A stretch of DNA of 64,000 nt from CAXTSE01 sp035554115 (GCA_035554115.1 DATMIW010000071.1:4144-68143); one strand, 5' to 3'. Shown: positions 34,912-43,003, numbered from the stretch's first letter. Numbers and translations are program-made. The notes: generated by a model from the sequence alone, not told the origin.

Positions 34912-36231
34912 ATGAACGACTACGACTTCCATGTCATCCTCGACGGCGCGTACCCGAACGTTCCGCGCGCCGACGATCGCAAGTCGAACTACATCGATTT
35001 GCCGAACGACTATTACGACAGTGACCTGGGGCAAAAGGTCATGGAAGACCAACTCGAACAGTTCGTGTCGCTTGAGCGGCTGGGTTTCGACGGGGCCATT
35101 GTCAGCGAACAGCACAATGGGCCGATCGGTCTCTGGGGCAACCCGATGCTCGCAGGCGCATATTTGGCAGGGCGAACGAACAACATCACGATCGGGGTTG
35201 TGGGGCCGCTGATCAATGCCTACCGAACTCCGGTGCGCCTTGCAGAAGAAATCGCGAACCTCGACATTCTGACCCGCGGGCGCTTGCTCTTCGGGCTGCC
35301 GTTAGGCCACGGAATGCAACACCATTCGCTGGGCGTCATGAACTCGGCTGAAGCCCGCGAGAGGTACCTCGAATCTCACGATCTGCTCATGGCCGCACTC
35401 ACCCGGCCCGGGCCTTTCGAATGGAAGGGGGAGTACTTCAATGTGCCGTATGTCAATCTGTGGCCGCGGCCCATTCAAAAGCCGCACCCCCCAATCTTCA
35501 TTCCCGGCGGAGGGTCGGTTGAGACGCTGCGATTGGTGGCAAAACACCGCTACACCTATCAGGGAACTCTGTCCCCTCGCCCGGCTCGTATCGCAAACAT
35601 CGCGCGTCTTCGAGAGTTTTGCGAGGAGGAGGGCTACGAGATGGATCGGCGCCAGGCGGCGCTGGTGGTTGCTGTGCATGTCGCAGAGACGGATGCGCAG
35701 GCTCGCCTCGAAACAGAGGCTCACGACCTCTGGCAGTACCAGAACTTCTTCAAGTCTCCGTGGCACGACAATTTTCCCCCCGGCTATGTCAGCGAAGAGT
35801 CCCTACGTCGCTCCATGGCGGGTGGGTACCGCTCGAAGCCTCTTACCGACTTGACCTACGACGAGCTTGTCGAGAATGGCTGGGTGGTTGCGGGTTCGCC
35901 GGAGACCGTGGCAGACACCTTGACGGAATACCTCGACGAGATGGGTGCCGGTGTGGTGGTGCTCGCGATGAACGTGGGAACGAAACCGAAGTGGCTTGCG
36001 GATAAGTCACTGGCTCTCTTTGCCGAGCAGGTGATTCCCCGGATGCGCCGCGGCGGTCGCCCCCGTTGGGCAGGAGGCGAACTGCCCGGACACGAAACGC
36101 TTGCGCAATTCGGAGCCCGCCGCTCCGCCGCTCGTCCCGCCGCTCCACGGCCCACCGCCTATGTCGATGGTCGGCTCATTGACGTGGAAACTTCTCATCT
36201 CGAGGAGCTTCGCCATGCGGACGGCAACTAA
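34912..36231 (+). CDS. LLM-class flavin-dependent monooxygenase (paralogue B)
   Basis: 439 aa, same family and architecture as the gene at 32591, sharing ERLGFDGA..SEQH, NAYRTPVRLAEEIANLD, PYVNLWPRPIQKPHPPIFIP and GSPETVADTLTEYL. Length and motif order match, so this is a paralogue of the divergent gene. AAGGAG lies 5 nt before the ATG. The tail (about 395-439) is Arg/Ala/Pro-rich and not conserved in the paralogue. Confidence 0.88.
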   Translation: MNDYDFHVILDGAYPNVPRADDRKSNYIDLPNDYYDSDLGQKVMEDQLEQFVSLERLGFDGAIVSEQHNGPIGLWGNPMLAGAYLAGRTNNITIGVVGPLINAYRTPVRLAEEIANLDILTRGRLLFGLPLGHGMQHHSLGVMNSAEARERYLESHDLLMAALTRPGPFEWKGEYFNVPYVNLWPRPIQKPHPPIFIPGGGSVETLRLVAKHRYTYQGTLSPRPARIANIARLREFCEEEGYEMDRRQAALVVAVHVAETDAQARLETEAHDLWQYQNFFKSPWHDNFPPGYVSEESLRRSMAGGYRSKPLTDLTYDELVENGWVVAGSPETVADTLTEYLDEMGAGVVVLAMNVGTKPKWLADKSLALFAEQVIPRMRRGGRPRWAGGELPGHETLAQFGARRSAARPAAPRPTAYVDGRLIDVETSHLEELRHADGN

Positions 36232-36277
36232 CGCGCGGGATCTCGCCCCTCGAGGAGACTCGGGTAGGTTGACCGTC

Positions 36278-36757
36278 ATGACCTCCGACGCCTCCGAAAC
36301 CCCGGATGAGGCGCCTCCGCGATTGCCGGGGCTCATCTTTGACGCTGAGCGCCGCTTCCATATCCATGCCGCCGCGCTGCTTCAAGAACAGGGCCTGACC
36401 CTGACCGAGTGGACGGCGCTCGCGATCATCTGGGAGGACGGCCAGCCGCGATCTTCTGCCGATCTCGCCCGCAAGGCGTACGTTTCGGCTCAGGCGATGG
36501 GCCAGGTTCTGACCACTCTGGAGGAGCGGAGTCTGATCCAACGCACCCCCGACCCGAGCCATGGTCGGCGGCTCCTCGTCGAACTGACACAAGAAGGGCT
36601 TGACCTCGTAGACAGATGTCAGGAGGTGCTTCGCGTAGCGGAGAAGCGGTTCCTCGAGCCTCTCTCTCGGCGCGAGAAAGAGTTCTTCCTCAGCTTGTTG
36701 GAAGCATGCGTTACCGACGCAGCGGGTCAGCATCTCACCGACGATCCCGCAGTCTGA
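36278..36757 (+). CDS. MarR-family transcriptional regulator
   Basis: 159 aa. Winged helix visible as DAERRFHIHAAALLQEQGLT, LTEWTALAIIWEDGQPRSSAD, AQAMGQVLTTLEERSLIQRTPDPSHGRR (wing) and VELTQEGLDLVDRCQEVL. MarR proteins bind short palindromes and release DNA on binding phenolic or other small ligands. I chose ATG 36278 because TAGGTT lies 7 nt upstream with no Shine-Dalgarno (leaderless). It lies 46 nt past the LLM monooxygenase stop and is the likely sensor for the palindromes at 33960-34058. Operon membership is inferred. Confidence 0.85.
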   Translation: MTSDASETPDEAPPRLPGLIFDAERRFHIHAAALLQEQGLTLTEWTALAIIWEDGQPRSSADLARKAYVSAQAMGQVLTTLEERSLIQRTPDPSHGRRLLVELTQEGLDLVDRCQEVLRVAEKRFLEPLSRREKEFFLSLLEACVTDAAGQHLTDDPAV

Positions 36758-36796
36758 CTGGGCGGAATGCTGCACGCCAGCTAGGCTGACCTCGAA

Positions 36797-36920
36797 CACG
36801 GGAGTCCGGTATGCCGGGCTGAGAGGGAGCGAAACAACGCTCCGACCGTCGAACCTGATCCGGATCATGCCGGCGCAGGGAGGCCTCTTGAAACCCGTGC
36901 CATTTCATCTGAAAGGCACG
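36797..36920 (+). ncRNA. TPP riboswitch with SD-sequestering hairpin
   Basis: The leader before ykoE contains the thi-box consensus: GGAGTCCGG.., GGGCTGAGAGGGA, and the ACCTGATCCGGATCATGCCGG..GCAGGGA sensor arm. Downstream, CGTGCC (36896-36901) pairs with GGCACG (36915-36920) and the inner TTTCA/TGAAA arms enclose the GAAAGG ribosome binding site. CACGGG (36797-36802) can instead pair with CCCGTG (36894-36899). These mutually exclusive pairings fit translational control by thiamine pyrophosphate. Confidence 0.92.
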
Positions 36921-36922
36921 AA

Positions 36923-37537
36923 ATGAGTACTGCAACATCCTCTGCAACGTCCACTACGCGTGCATCTCGCCCGACTCGCTGGAGAGTTGTCGACATCGTT
37001 ATCGCGAGCGTCCTCGGCGTTGCCGCCGGTGTCATCTTTTGGGCGTGGGGTCTCGCCTGGAGCCCCCTGAGTCTGGGGCTCGCCTTTTTGCCCGGACTAT
37101 CCGGTCTGCTAGCGGGGGGATGGCTGTTCGCCGGCGTCCTCGGCGGGCTCGTCATTCGCAAACCGGGCGCCGCAATCTTCACCGAACTCGTGGCAGCCGT
37201 GGTGTCTGCTCTCATTGGCACGCAGTGGGGATGGGAGACCCTGCTGTGGGGCGCAATTGAGGGTCTCGGCGCGGAAATTGTGTTTGCGCTGCTGTTCTAC
37301 CGGGCCTGGGCGATCTGGGTCGCGCCGCTCGCCGGTGCCGGAGCGGGAGTTGCGGTGGCCATTCTCGACACCAACTTCTCAAGCATTGCCGCCCTCGAGG
37401 CGGGAGCAAAGGTCGTCTACGCGATAAGCGCTATCGCGTCCGGGGCGCTTGTCGGTCTGCTGAGCTGGTTCGCCGTGCGCGGCCTCGCGGCAACGGGTGC
37501 GCTGTCACGGTTCGCCTCGGGGCGCACGGGCTCCTGA
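36923..37537 (+). CDS. ykoE: ECF transporter S component (YkoE-type, thiamine/HMP)
   Basis: 204 aa with about five membrane helices. VVDIVIASVLGVAAGVIFWAW begins the first helix and LIGTQWGWETLLWGAIEGLG matches the YkoE group, distinct from ThiT. It binds the vitamin and couples to the T component. The gene follows a TPP riboswitch that sequesters its ribosome binding site, so expression drops when thiamine pyrophosphate is plentiful. Hydroxymethylpyrimidine and thiamine are both possible cargo. Confidence 0.9.
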   Translation: MSTATSSATSTTRASRPTRWRVVDIVIASVLGVAAGVIFWAWGLAWSPLSLGLAFLPGLSGLLAGGWLFAGVLGGLVIRKPGAAIFTELVAAVVSALIGTQWGWETLLWGAIEGLGAEIVFALLFYRAWAIWVAPLAGAGAGVAVAILDTNFSSIAALEAGAKVVYAISAIASGALVGLLSWFAVRGLAATGALSRFASGRTGS

Positions 37538-39030
37538 TCGACCGAGAGCGGGGGGTCCGCGTCCGCGCGACCGGTTGGGGCTGGCGTCACGCCGGCCGGA
37601 CCTCCGACGCCGTTTCGGGCCTCGACCTGCACATCGAACCCGGAGAGCGCATCCTGCTGCTCGGTGCGTCGGGCGCCGGCAAGAGCACGCTGCTTGCAGG
37701 TCTCGCGGGCGTCCTCGGCGGTGACGAGGAGGGGGACGAGCGAGGCTCTCTGACTCTCGACGGCGATGCACCGAGCCGGTCGCGAGGTCGGGTTGGCCTC
37801 GTTCTTCAGGATCCGGACGCCCAGACCGTCCTGGCGCGCGTCGGCGACGAAGTCGCGTTCGGATGCGAAAACCTGGGAGTTGAGCGCACCGAGATCTGGC
37901 GGCGGGTGGCCGAGGCTCTCGATGCTGTGGGGCTCACAGTGCCGCTGCGGCATCCGACCTCGCAGCTTTCTGGCGGCCAAAAGCAGCGGCTCGCGCTCGC
38001 GAGCGTTCTGGCTATGCGGCCTGGTCTGCTGCTCCTCGACGAGCCAACGGCCAACCTCGACATGAATGGAATCACCGAAGTTCGGGATGCCGTGCAGCGA
38101 GTAGTTGCCCAAACCGAGGCAACTCTGGTGGTTGTCGAACACCGCGTCGCGACCTGGGTCGATCTGGTCACGCGCGTGATCGTGCTCGAACCGGGAGGTG
38201 GAATCCTGGCCGACGGGTCTCCCGACGCCGTGTTGGGGGAGCACGGCGCGGCGCTCGCCGAGCGGGGGGTCTGGGTTCCGGGGCACCCGCCGCGGCATCC
38301 GGCGCACGACTGGGGGCAGGCGGTTGGGAGCCCCTTGCTGACAGCTCGGGAGCTGGCCGTCGGCCGGCGGGGATTCGGGCAGAAGGTCGCCCACCCCGTC
38401 GCTGAATCGCTCAATACGGCCCTCACAGCGGGAACAGCGACAGTCGTCACGGGACCAAATGGAGCAGGTAAGTCCACTTTGGCTCTGACCCTCGCGGGTC
38501 TCCTGCCACCCCTTGCGGGCGGACTCCGAGCCGAGAATGCGCTGTCGGGGTGCGGCGGAGGTGCAGTCGGACCTTCGCCAATTAGCTGGCGCTCCCGCGA
38601 GCTGCTCACCCGCATCGGCACGGTTTTCCAAAACCCCGAGCACCAGTTCTTGAGGGCGACTGTCCGCGACGAACTGGCGGTGGGGCCGCGCGCGCTCGGG
38701 CTCTCAGCTGACGAGATAGAGGGGCGAATCGATCCACTATTGACCCGCTTGCGCCTCGACGCTCTTGCCGACGCCAATCCGTTCACGCTGTCCGGAGGCG
38801 AAAAACGCAGGCTCTCGGTGGCCACAGCTCTCGCGACCAATCCGGCTCTGCTTGTGGTCGACGAGCCCACCTTCGGGCAGGATTCACGGACCTGGGCTGA
38901 GCTCGTCGAACTCTTCGCCGAGCTATTGCGTGCGGGTTCGTCCCTGCTCGCCGTTACCCATGACGCAGAACTGATCACAGCCATCGCAGATTCGCGGCTC
39001 GAGCTGCCGACCGCGGGAGTGCGCGCATGA
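37534..39030 (+). CDS. ykoD: ECF transporter ATPase with two fused nucleotide-binding domains (YkoD), CTG start
   Basis: 498 aa from CTG at 37534, overlapping the ykoE TGA (CTGA). Nucleotide-binding domain 1: Walker A LLGASGAGKST, Q-loop VGLVLQDPDAQ, signature LSGGQKQRLALASV, Walker B LLLDEPTANLDM. Domain 2: Walker A VVTGPNGAGKST, Q-loop VFQNPEHQF, signature LSGGEKRRLSVATAL, Walker B LVVDEPTFGQD. No ATG, GTG or TTG occurs in frame between the ykoE end and GTG 37906, which would delete the first Walker A; coding continues upstream of 37906, so the GTG is not the real start. The only candidate at the junction is CTG. Confidence 0.85.
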   Translation: MIDRERGVRVRATGWGWRHAGRTSDAVSGLDLHIEPGERILLLGASGAGKSTLLAGLAGVLGGDEEGDERGSLTLDGDAPSRSRGRVGLVLQDPDAQTVLARVGDEVAFGCENLGVERTEIWRRVAEALDAVGLTVPLRHPTSQLSGGQKQRLALASVLAMRPGLLLLDEPTANLDMNGITEVRDAVQRVVAQTEATLVVVEHRVATWVDLVTRVIVLEPGGGILADGSPDAVLGEHGAALAERGVWVPGHPPRHPAHDWGQAVGSPLLTARELAVGRRGFGQKVAHPVAESLNTALTAGTATVVTGPNGAGKSTLALTLAGLLPPLAGGLRAENALSGCGGGAVGPSPISWRSRELLTRIGTVFQNPEHQFLRATVRDELAVGPRALGLSADEIEGRIDPLLTRLRLDALADANPFTLSGGEKRRLSVATALATNPALLVVDEPTFGQDSRTWAELVELFAELLRAGSSLLAVTHDAELITAIADSRLELPTAGVRA

Positions 39031-39809
39031 GCCTCGTCGCGCCCGACATCCGCACCAGCGTTGCGGCATCGGTAAACCCCGTAACGAAGCTGTTCGTCGC
39101 TCTCCTCATTGCCATGACCCTCGTGCTGTCGATCGATGTCGTGTCCGCCGGGGTTGCCTGCGTTCTTGTCGCCGTGTTGTTACCTCTGAGCGGCTTGCGA
39201 GCGAGGGAGCTCGTGCTGCGCACCGCGCCGATCTGGCTGTCGGCCGCTTTGGCTGGCATCACCACCGCTTTGTACGGTCAGGATGCGGGAGCGACTCTCC
39301 TTCCTCTGGGGCCAGTGACGATTACCGAGGGCTCAGTGCTTCTCGCCGCGGCTATAGCTCTGCGTGTGATTGCGATCGGGGTCCCCGGCATCGTGCTGTT
39401 CGCAACGACCGATCCGACAGACCTTGCTGACGGATTCGGTCAGCTGCTCCACCTACCCGCCAGGTTTGTCCTTGGGGGGCTCGCGGGCCTTCGCCTGGTT
39501 GGCCTTCTCGTTGACGACTGGCACGCTCTCGCACAGGCGCGCCGTGCCCGCGGGGTTGCCGATCGGGGGGCCCTGCGGAGGTTTGCGAGTCAGGCGTTCG
39601 CGCTCCTGGTAATCGCTGTGCGGCGGGGCAGCAAACTTGCGACGGCAATGGAAGCTCGTGGATTTGGATCGGATGTCCGGCGCACCTGGGCACGCCCCTC
39701 GCGTCTTGGTCGGGCCGACCTCGTCCTTGCCGGGATCGGCATCCTCGTCACCGGGGCGGCGGTGGCGGCCGCGATGTTCGCCGGAACCTGGAACTTCGTC
39801 CTTGGCTGA
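39027..39809 (+). CDS. ykoC: ECF transporter T component (YkoC/CbiQ-like)
   Basis: 260 aa, membrane protein with about six helices. The two cytoplasmic Ala-Arg-Gly signature helices, ARRARGVAD and AMEARGFGSD, contact the ATPase domains. The ATG overlaps the ykoD stop (ATGA). Completes the YkoE-D-C importer. Confidence 0.9.
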   Translation: MSLVAPDIRTSVAASVNPVTKLFVALLIAMTLVLSIDVVSAGVACVLVAVLLPLSGLRARELVLRTAPIWLSAALAGITTALYGQDAGATLLPLGPVTITEGSVLLAAAIALRVIAIGVPGIVLFATTDPTDLADGFGQLLHLPARFVLGGLAGLRLVGLLVDDWHALAQARRARGVADRGALRRFASQAFALLVIAVRRGSKLATAMEARGFGSDVRRTWARPSRLGRADLVLAGIGILVTGAAVAAAMFAGTWNFVLG

Positions 39810-40353
39810 GCGCAGAGATCCCGAGTCGCTCGCCGAGCTTGTCGACAGAATCGTGGCGAGCCAGGCGGGAATCGCTCGTCCTATCGTGCTGATCGACGGC
39901 GGTTCCGGGTCGGGGAAGTCGACCCTGGCGGTGCCTGTGGCCGAGCGTTTGGGCGCGCACCTCATCCGGCTCGACGACCTGTATCCCGGCTGGGACGGCC
40001 TCGAAGCCGCTAGCACAGTGGTAACCGACTCTCTGCTCACGGACACGCCCCGATGGCAGCGATGGGATTGGAAAGAGGATCGCCCCGCTGGGTCGGTCGA
40101 GGTCGATCCCACCTTGCCGCTCGTCATCGAGGGATCCGGATCACTCAGCCGGGCTGCGCGCCACCTTGCGACGTTCGGTGTGTGGCTCGAACTCGCCGAA
40201 CCGGAGCGCCACCGTCGGGCTATCGCCCGTGACGGCGATGCCTATGAACCGTATTGGGATCGCTGGGCCGCGCAGGAGGCCACATTCTTCGCACGGGAGA
40301 GGCCCGACCTCACCGCCGACCTTGTTGTCGACGCGTCGCGAATCCCGATCTAA
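39802..40353 (+). CDS. Small P-loop nucleoside/sugar kinase-like protein
   Basis: 183 aa. IDGGSGSGKSTLAVPVAERLG is a Walker A, and LIRLDDLYPGWDGLE resembles the uridine-kinase type D-loop. IAR, DGDAYEPYWDRW and a C-terminal DLVVDASR follow. The TTG at 39802 overlaps the ykoC stop by 8 nt and is the only start close to the junction. It is the fourth gene of the riboswitch-controlled unit, so it could phosphorylate a transported vitamin precursor, but this is not established; the fold also fits other small-molecule kinases. Confidence 0.7.
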   Translation: MAERRDPESLAELVDRIVASQAGIARPIVLIDGGSGSGKSTLAVPVAERLGAHLIRLDDLYPGWDGLEAASTVVTDSLLTDTPRWQRWDWKEDRPAGSVEVDPTLPLVIEGSGSLSRAARHLATFGVWLELAEPERHRRAIARDGDAYEPYWDRWAAQEATFFARERPDLTADLVVDASRIPI

Positions 40354-40367
40354 GGCGGCGGGTCCGG

Positions 40368-40955
40368 TCAGTCCCGGTGCCAGGTCGTTGTGAACGGGCT
40401 GTCTTCGGGTTTCTGCACCAAAACATCACCGGTGCAGGTGGTGGTGATTGCGACGTTGTCGCGAGCCGCTTCGGTCTGACTTGTCGGAAGAGTCGTACTG
40501 GTCCCGTTGATATCCACGGTTGTCGTGATCGAGTAGTTCGGGGCGCTGAAGTTCGAGAACATGAAGGTGTGGCCGGTGAGGGTCCAGTCTGAGGTGAAGC
40601 CGCCAGCTCGTACCGTCGTTATCGTCAGTGGCGAGCCGTTTCGGGTTCCGGTGAAGACGAGAGTCGCATTGTCTGTTGCGGTGGCCTTTCTATCGGCCGT
40701 GAACTTCGCGTGTTCGATGCCTGTAGCGGTGCCAACGAGATCCTGACCTGTGCCCTTCTCTTCGAAGTAGGCGGCCATCTGGGTCGCAAGGTCGTCCAGG
40801 TCGGCGGTCCACTCACCGGGAAGGCAGCGAGCACCCGTGAGCACCGGGGCCGCGGCGGTCGGGGTGCTCCCGGGAGTGCTTCCCGGGTCGCACGCGGCGA
40901 GCGCAAGCAGCAGCATTGCGGGGACGGGGAGCATGAGCAGCTTGTTCACAGTCAT
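40368..40955 (-). CDS. Secreted lipoprotein, unknown function
   Basis: 195 aa from the ATG at 40955. MTVNKLLMLPVPAMLLLALAAC is a lipoprotein signal with lipobox LAAC, followed by a Gly/Pro/Ser/Thr tether and a mature beta-rich domain with three Cys residues, one in TTTCTGDVLV. The domain is not recognised. It converges with the kinase gene, 14 nt apart. Confidence 0.72.
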   Translation of the reverse strand: MTVNKLLMLPVPAMLLLALAACDPGSTPGSTPTAAAPVLTGARCLPGEWTADLDDLATQMAAYFEEKGTGQDLVGTATGIEHAKFTADRKATATDNATLVFTGTRNGSPLTITTVRAGGFTSDWTLTGHTFMFSNFSAPNYSITTTVDINGTSTTLPTSQTEAARDNVAITTTCTGDVLVQKPEDSPFTTTWHRD

Positions 40956-40999
40956 ACTCTGGCCACGCGTTGGACCGTGCACAAGGTGGATAGTCGACT

Positions 41000-41353
41000 T
41001 TAACCCCAGCCGAGGCGGTGCAGTTCGTCGTCGTCGATCCCGTAGAAATGGGCAATCTCGTGCACGAGAGTCACGTGGATCTCGTCACGCAGTTCGTCTT
41101 CGCTGTCGCAGATCGCCAGCAGGGGCTCGCGATACAGGACGATGCGATCGGGTAGCTCTCCGAATCCGTACACGTCTCGGTCGGTGAGGGCTGTGCCGTG
41201 GTAGAGCCCGAGCAGGGTGAGCGACCCGTCCTCGGGCCGGTCCTCGGTCACGAAAACGACGTTCTCGAGGCCGTCGACCATCTCATCGGGCAGCGCGTCC
41301 AATTCGTCGATAACGATTCGCTCGAACTCGGCGGCGTCGAGCTCGAAACTCAT
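41000..41353 (-). CDS. Minimal metalloprotease-like (zincin) protein
   Basis: 117 aa. HEIAHFYGIDDDE is an HExxHxxGxxD motif of metzincin-like minimal proteases found beside DUF2017 in actinobacteria. The N-terminal half FELDAAEFERIVIDELDALP has the family's acidic look. The ATG at 41353 overlaps the DUF2017 stop (ATGA). Substrate unknown; clusters with ClpS suggest a link to proteolysis control. Confidence 0.88.
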   Translation of the reverse strand: MSFELDAAEFERIVIDELDALPDEMVDGLENVVFVTEDRPEDGSLTLLGLYHGTALTDRDVYGFGELPDRIVLYREPLLAICDSEDELRDEIHVTLVHEIAHFYGIDDDELHRLGWG

Positions 41354-41829
41354 TGCGGCGCGTCGCCTATCGCGACGGTGTCCAGGGCCTCGAGCATCCT
41401 CCACTGCAGCTCGCCCAGCCACTGGTAGACGTCCCCCACAGGACTTTCGTCGACGGGATCATCGTCGTGCTCGATCCCCAGACGGTCGGCCAGAATCCTC
41501 CGCAGGTCGGTGAGAATCGGCATCCACGTGTCGAAGGCTTCGGCGGTCAGCGAGATCCGCATGCCAGTCGGGATGTTCGCGCCGGTCGCGAGGTCGCGCA
41601 CGACGATCCCCGCATTGGCGGTCTTGCGGTCGACCAGGCCGGAACGCGTGTAGCGGGCGAATTCGGCCGCGGCATCCGGATCGTCGGGGTAGGCGTTCGG
41701 GAACAGCACGGCAAGACCATCACCGTCCACCTGCTCGGTGTAGTCGGTCAGCAAGGTGGTGAGGAGTCGGTGTTCGAGTTCGCTCAGCTCGACCCGGATC
41801 TCGGCGCCGTCGATCTCGATCGATGTCAC
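41350..41829 (-). CDS. DUF2017 family protein
   Basis: 159 aa, predominantly helical, unknown function. It lies between ClpS and the minimal metalloprotease, each overlapping by 4 nt. The order clpS-DUF2017-metalloprotease is conserved across many actinobacteria. Features include VELSELEHRLLTTLL at the start and DDDPVDESPVGDVYQWLGELQ near the end. Confidence 0.85.
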   Translation of the reverse strand: MTSIEIDGAEIRVELSELEHRLLTTLLTDYTEQVDGDGLAVLFPNAYPDDPDAAAEFARYTRSGLVDRKTANAGIVVRDLATGANIPTGMRISLTAEAFDTWMPILTDLRRILADRLGIEHDDDPVDESPVGDVYQWLGELQWRMLEALDTVAIGDAPQ

Positions 41830-42167
41830 GAGTCGGCTCGTGTCACTGTCGCCCAGAGCCCGTACTCGTGCATCGCTTCAGTGTGCCGTTCCATCTCTTC
41901 GCGCGGACCCGTGGCGACGACAGCACGGCCTTCGTTGTGCACAAGCAACATGAGGCGCTCCGCCTCCTCGGCGGAGTGACCGAAGTATCGACGGAACACC
42001 TGGGTGACGTACGTCATGAGGTTGACCGGGTCGTTCCACACGGTGGTCGTCCAGGTTGCGTCGAGCTCCACGGTGACCCGGTGGCTCAGGTCAATATCGG
42101 TATCTGATGAAACCGTGTCTGTCGAAACCGCGCCCGTTGAATAAGGGCTTCTCGAATCAATTCTCAT
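41826..42167 (-). CDS. clpS: ATP-dependent Clp protease adaptor ClpS
   Basis: 113 aa. The family's adaptor fold shows as TTVWNDPVNLMTYVTQVF and LMLLVHNEGRAVVATGPREE. ClpS binds N-end-rule substrates and hands them to ClpAP/ClpCP. An N-terminal Ser/Thr/Asp stretch precedes the fold. ATG at 42167 gives the whole domain; the stop overlaps the DUF2017 start. Just downstream of tRNA-His on the same strand. Confidence 0.93.
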   Translation of the reverse strand: MRIDSRSPYSTGAVSTDTVSSDTDIDLSHRVTVELDATWTTTVWNDPVNLMTYVTQVFRRYFGHSAEEAERLMLLVHNEGRAVVATGPREEMERHTEAMHEYGLWATVTRADS

Positions 42168-42190
42168 CGAAGCGGACCTACTTATCTGAG

Positions 42191-42264
42191 GGTGACTGAC
42201 GGGACTCGAACCCGCGACATCCGGCACCACAAGCCAGCGCTCTACCAACTGAGCTACAACCACC
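42191..42264 (-). tRNA. tRNA-His (GTG)
   Basis: The minus strand reads GTGGTTGTAGCTCAGTTGG, then an anticodon arm with CTTGTGG (anticodon GTG) and a T-arm GGGTTCGAGTCCC. G at 42264 provides the extra G-1 typical of tRNA-His, opposite C73. The CCA end is not encoded. Confidence 0.93.
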
Positions 42265-42291
42265 ATGCGTTGCCGAAGCAACCCATCCATC

Positions 42292-42915
42292 TTACGGCAC
42301 TCGAGGCGCCCACGCCTCCACTGCGACAGTGGATGCGGCCTGCGCCTGATCACTCGTCGGTCCCGGGTGCGGTACGAACACGATCGAGCGGTAGTAGTCG
42401 AGTTCACGGATGGATTCGAGGATGTCTGCCAGCGCCCGGTGCCCGCCGTGTTTCGCGGGTGACTGGAAGTAGGCGCGCGGGTACCAGTGGCGGGCGAGCT
42501 CTTTGATCGACGATACGTCGACGCTGCGGTAGTGCAGATGGCTGTCGACACGCGGCATGTATTTGGCGAGGAAGGCACGATCGGTGCCAATGGAGTTGCC
42601 CGCGATGGGAACTGTTCCGGTCTCGGGGGCGAACTTCAGGATGTACTCGAGAATTTCATACTCGGCCTCTGCCAGCGTGACGCCGTTCGGGATCTCGTCG
42701 AGCAGGCCGCTCTCGGTGTGCATGTTCCGTACGAACTCGCCCATATTGGCAAGTGCCGACGGGTCGGGCTTGATTACGATCGTGAACCCCGCGTCGAGGG
42801 GCTTCAGGTCGAAATTCGTAACGACAACGGCCACCTCGACGAGTTCGTCAATCCCTAGGTCGAGGCCCGTCATCTCACAGTCGATCCAGACCAGGACGTC
42901 AGGGGAGGCTGTCAT
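42292..42915 (-). CDS. orn: Oligoribonuclease
   Basis: 207 aa, DEDDh 3'-5' exoribonuclease that clears 2-5 nt RNA fragments and pGpG. Exo I is VWIDCEMTGLD, Exo II AGNSIGTDRAFLAKYMP, Exo III with KHGGHRALADI. Leaderless start: TAAGCT 6 nt before the ATG at 42915. Lies next to tRNA-His on the same strand and upstream of clpS. Confidence 0.96.
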   Translation of the reverse strand: MTASPDVLVWIDCEMTGLDLGIDELVEVAVVVTNFDLKPLDAGFTIVIKPDPSALANMGEFVRNMHTESGLLDEIPNGVTLAEAEYEILEYILKFAPETGTVPIAGNSIGTDRAFLAKYMPRVDSHLHYRSVDVSSIKELARHWYPRAYFQSPAKHGGHRALADILESIRELDYYRSIVFVPHPGPTSDQAQAASTVAVEAWAPRVP

Positions 42916-43003
42916 GTGGCGAGCTTATCGGTGGCGTGCGACGCAGTCTCGTGCAGGCATGGCAACGGCCTTGCCGGGGACCCCTGCGATACCCTGGATG
43001 TGC

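Noticed and set aside
22949..36757. The catabolic cluster as a recently acquired mobile island.
   Set aside because: No integrase, transposase, tRNA-linked repeat or attachment site was seen at either edge, so recent transfer cannot be claimed from this window.
37906..39030. ykoD starting at GTG 37906 (374-aa protein).
   Set aside because: The same frame is coding upstream and holds the first Walker A, Q-loop and the ENLGVERTEIWRR region; a start at 37906 would leave a half transporter ATPase.
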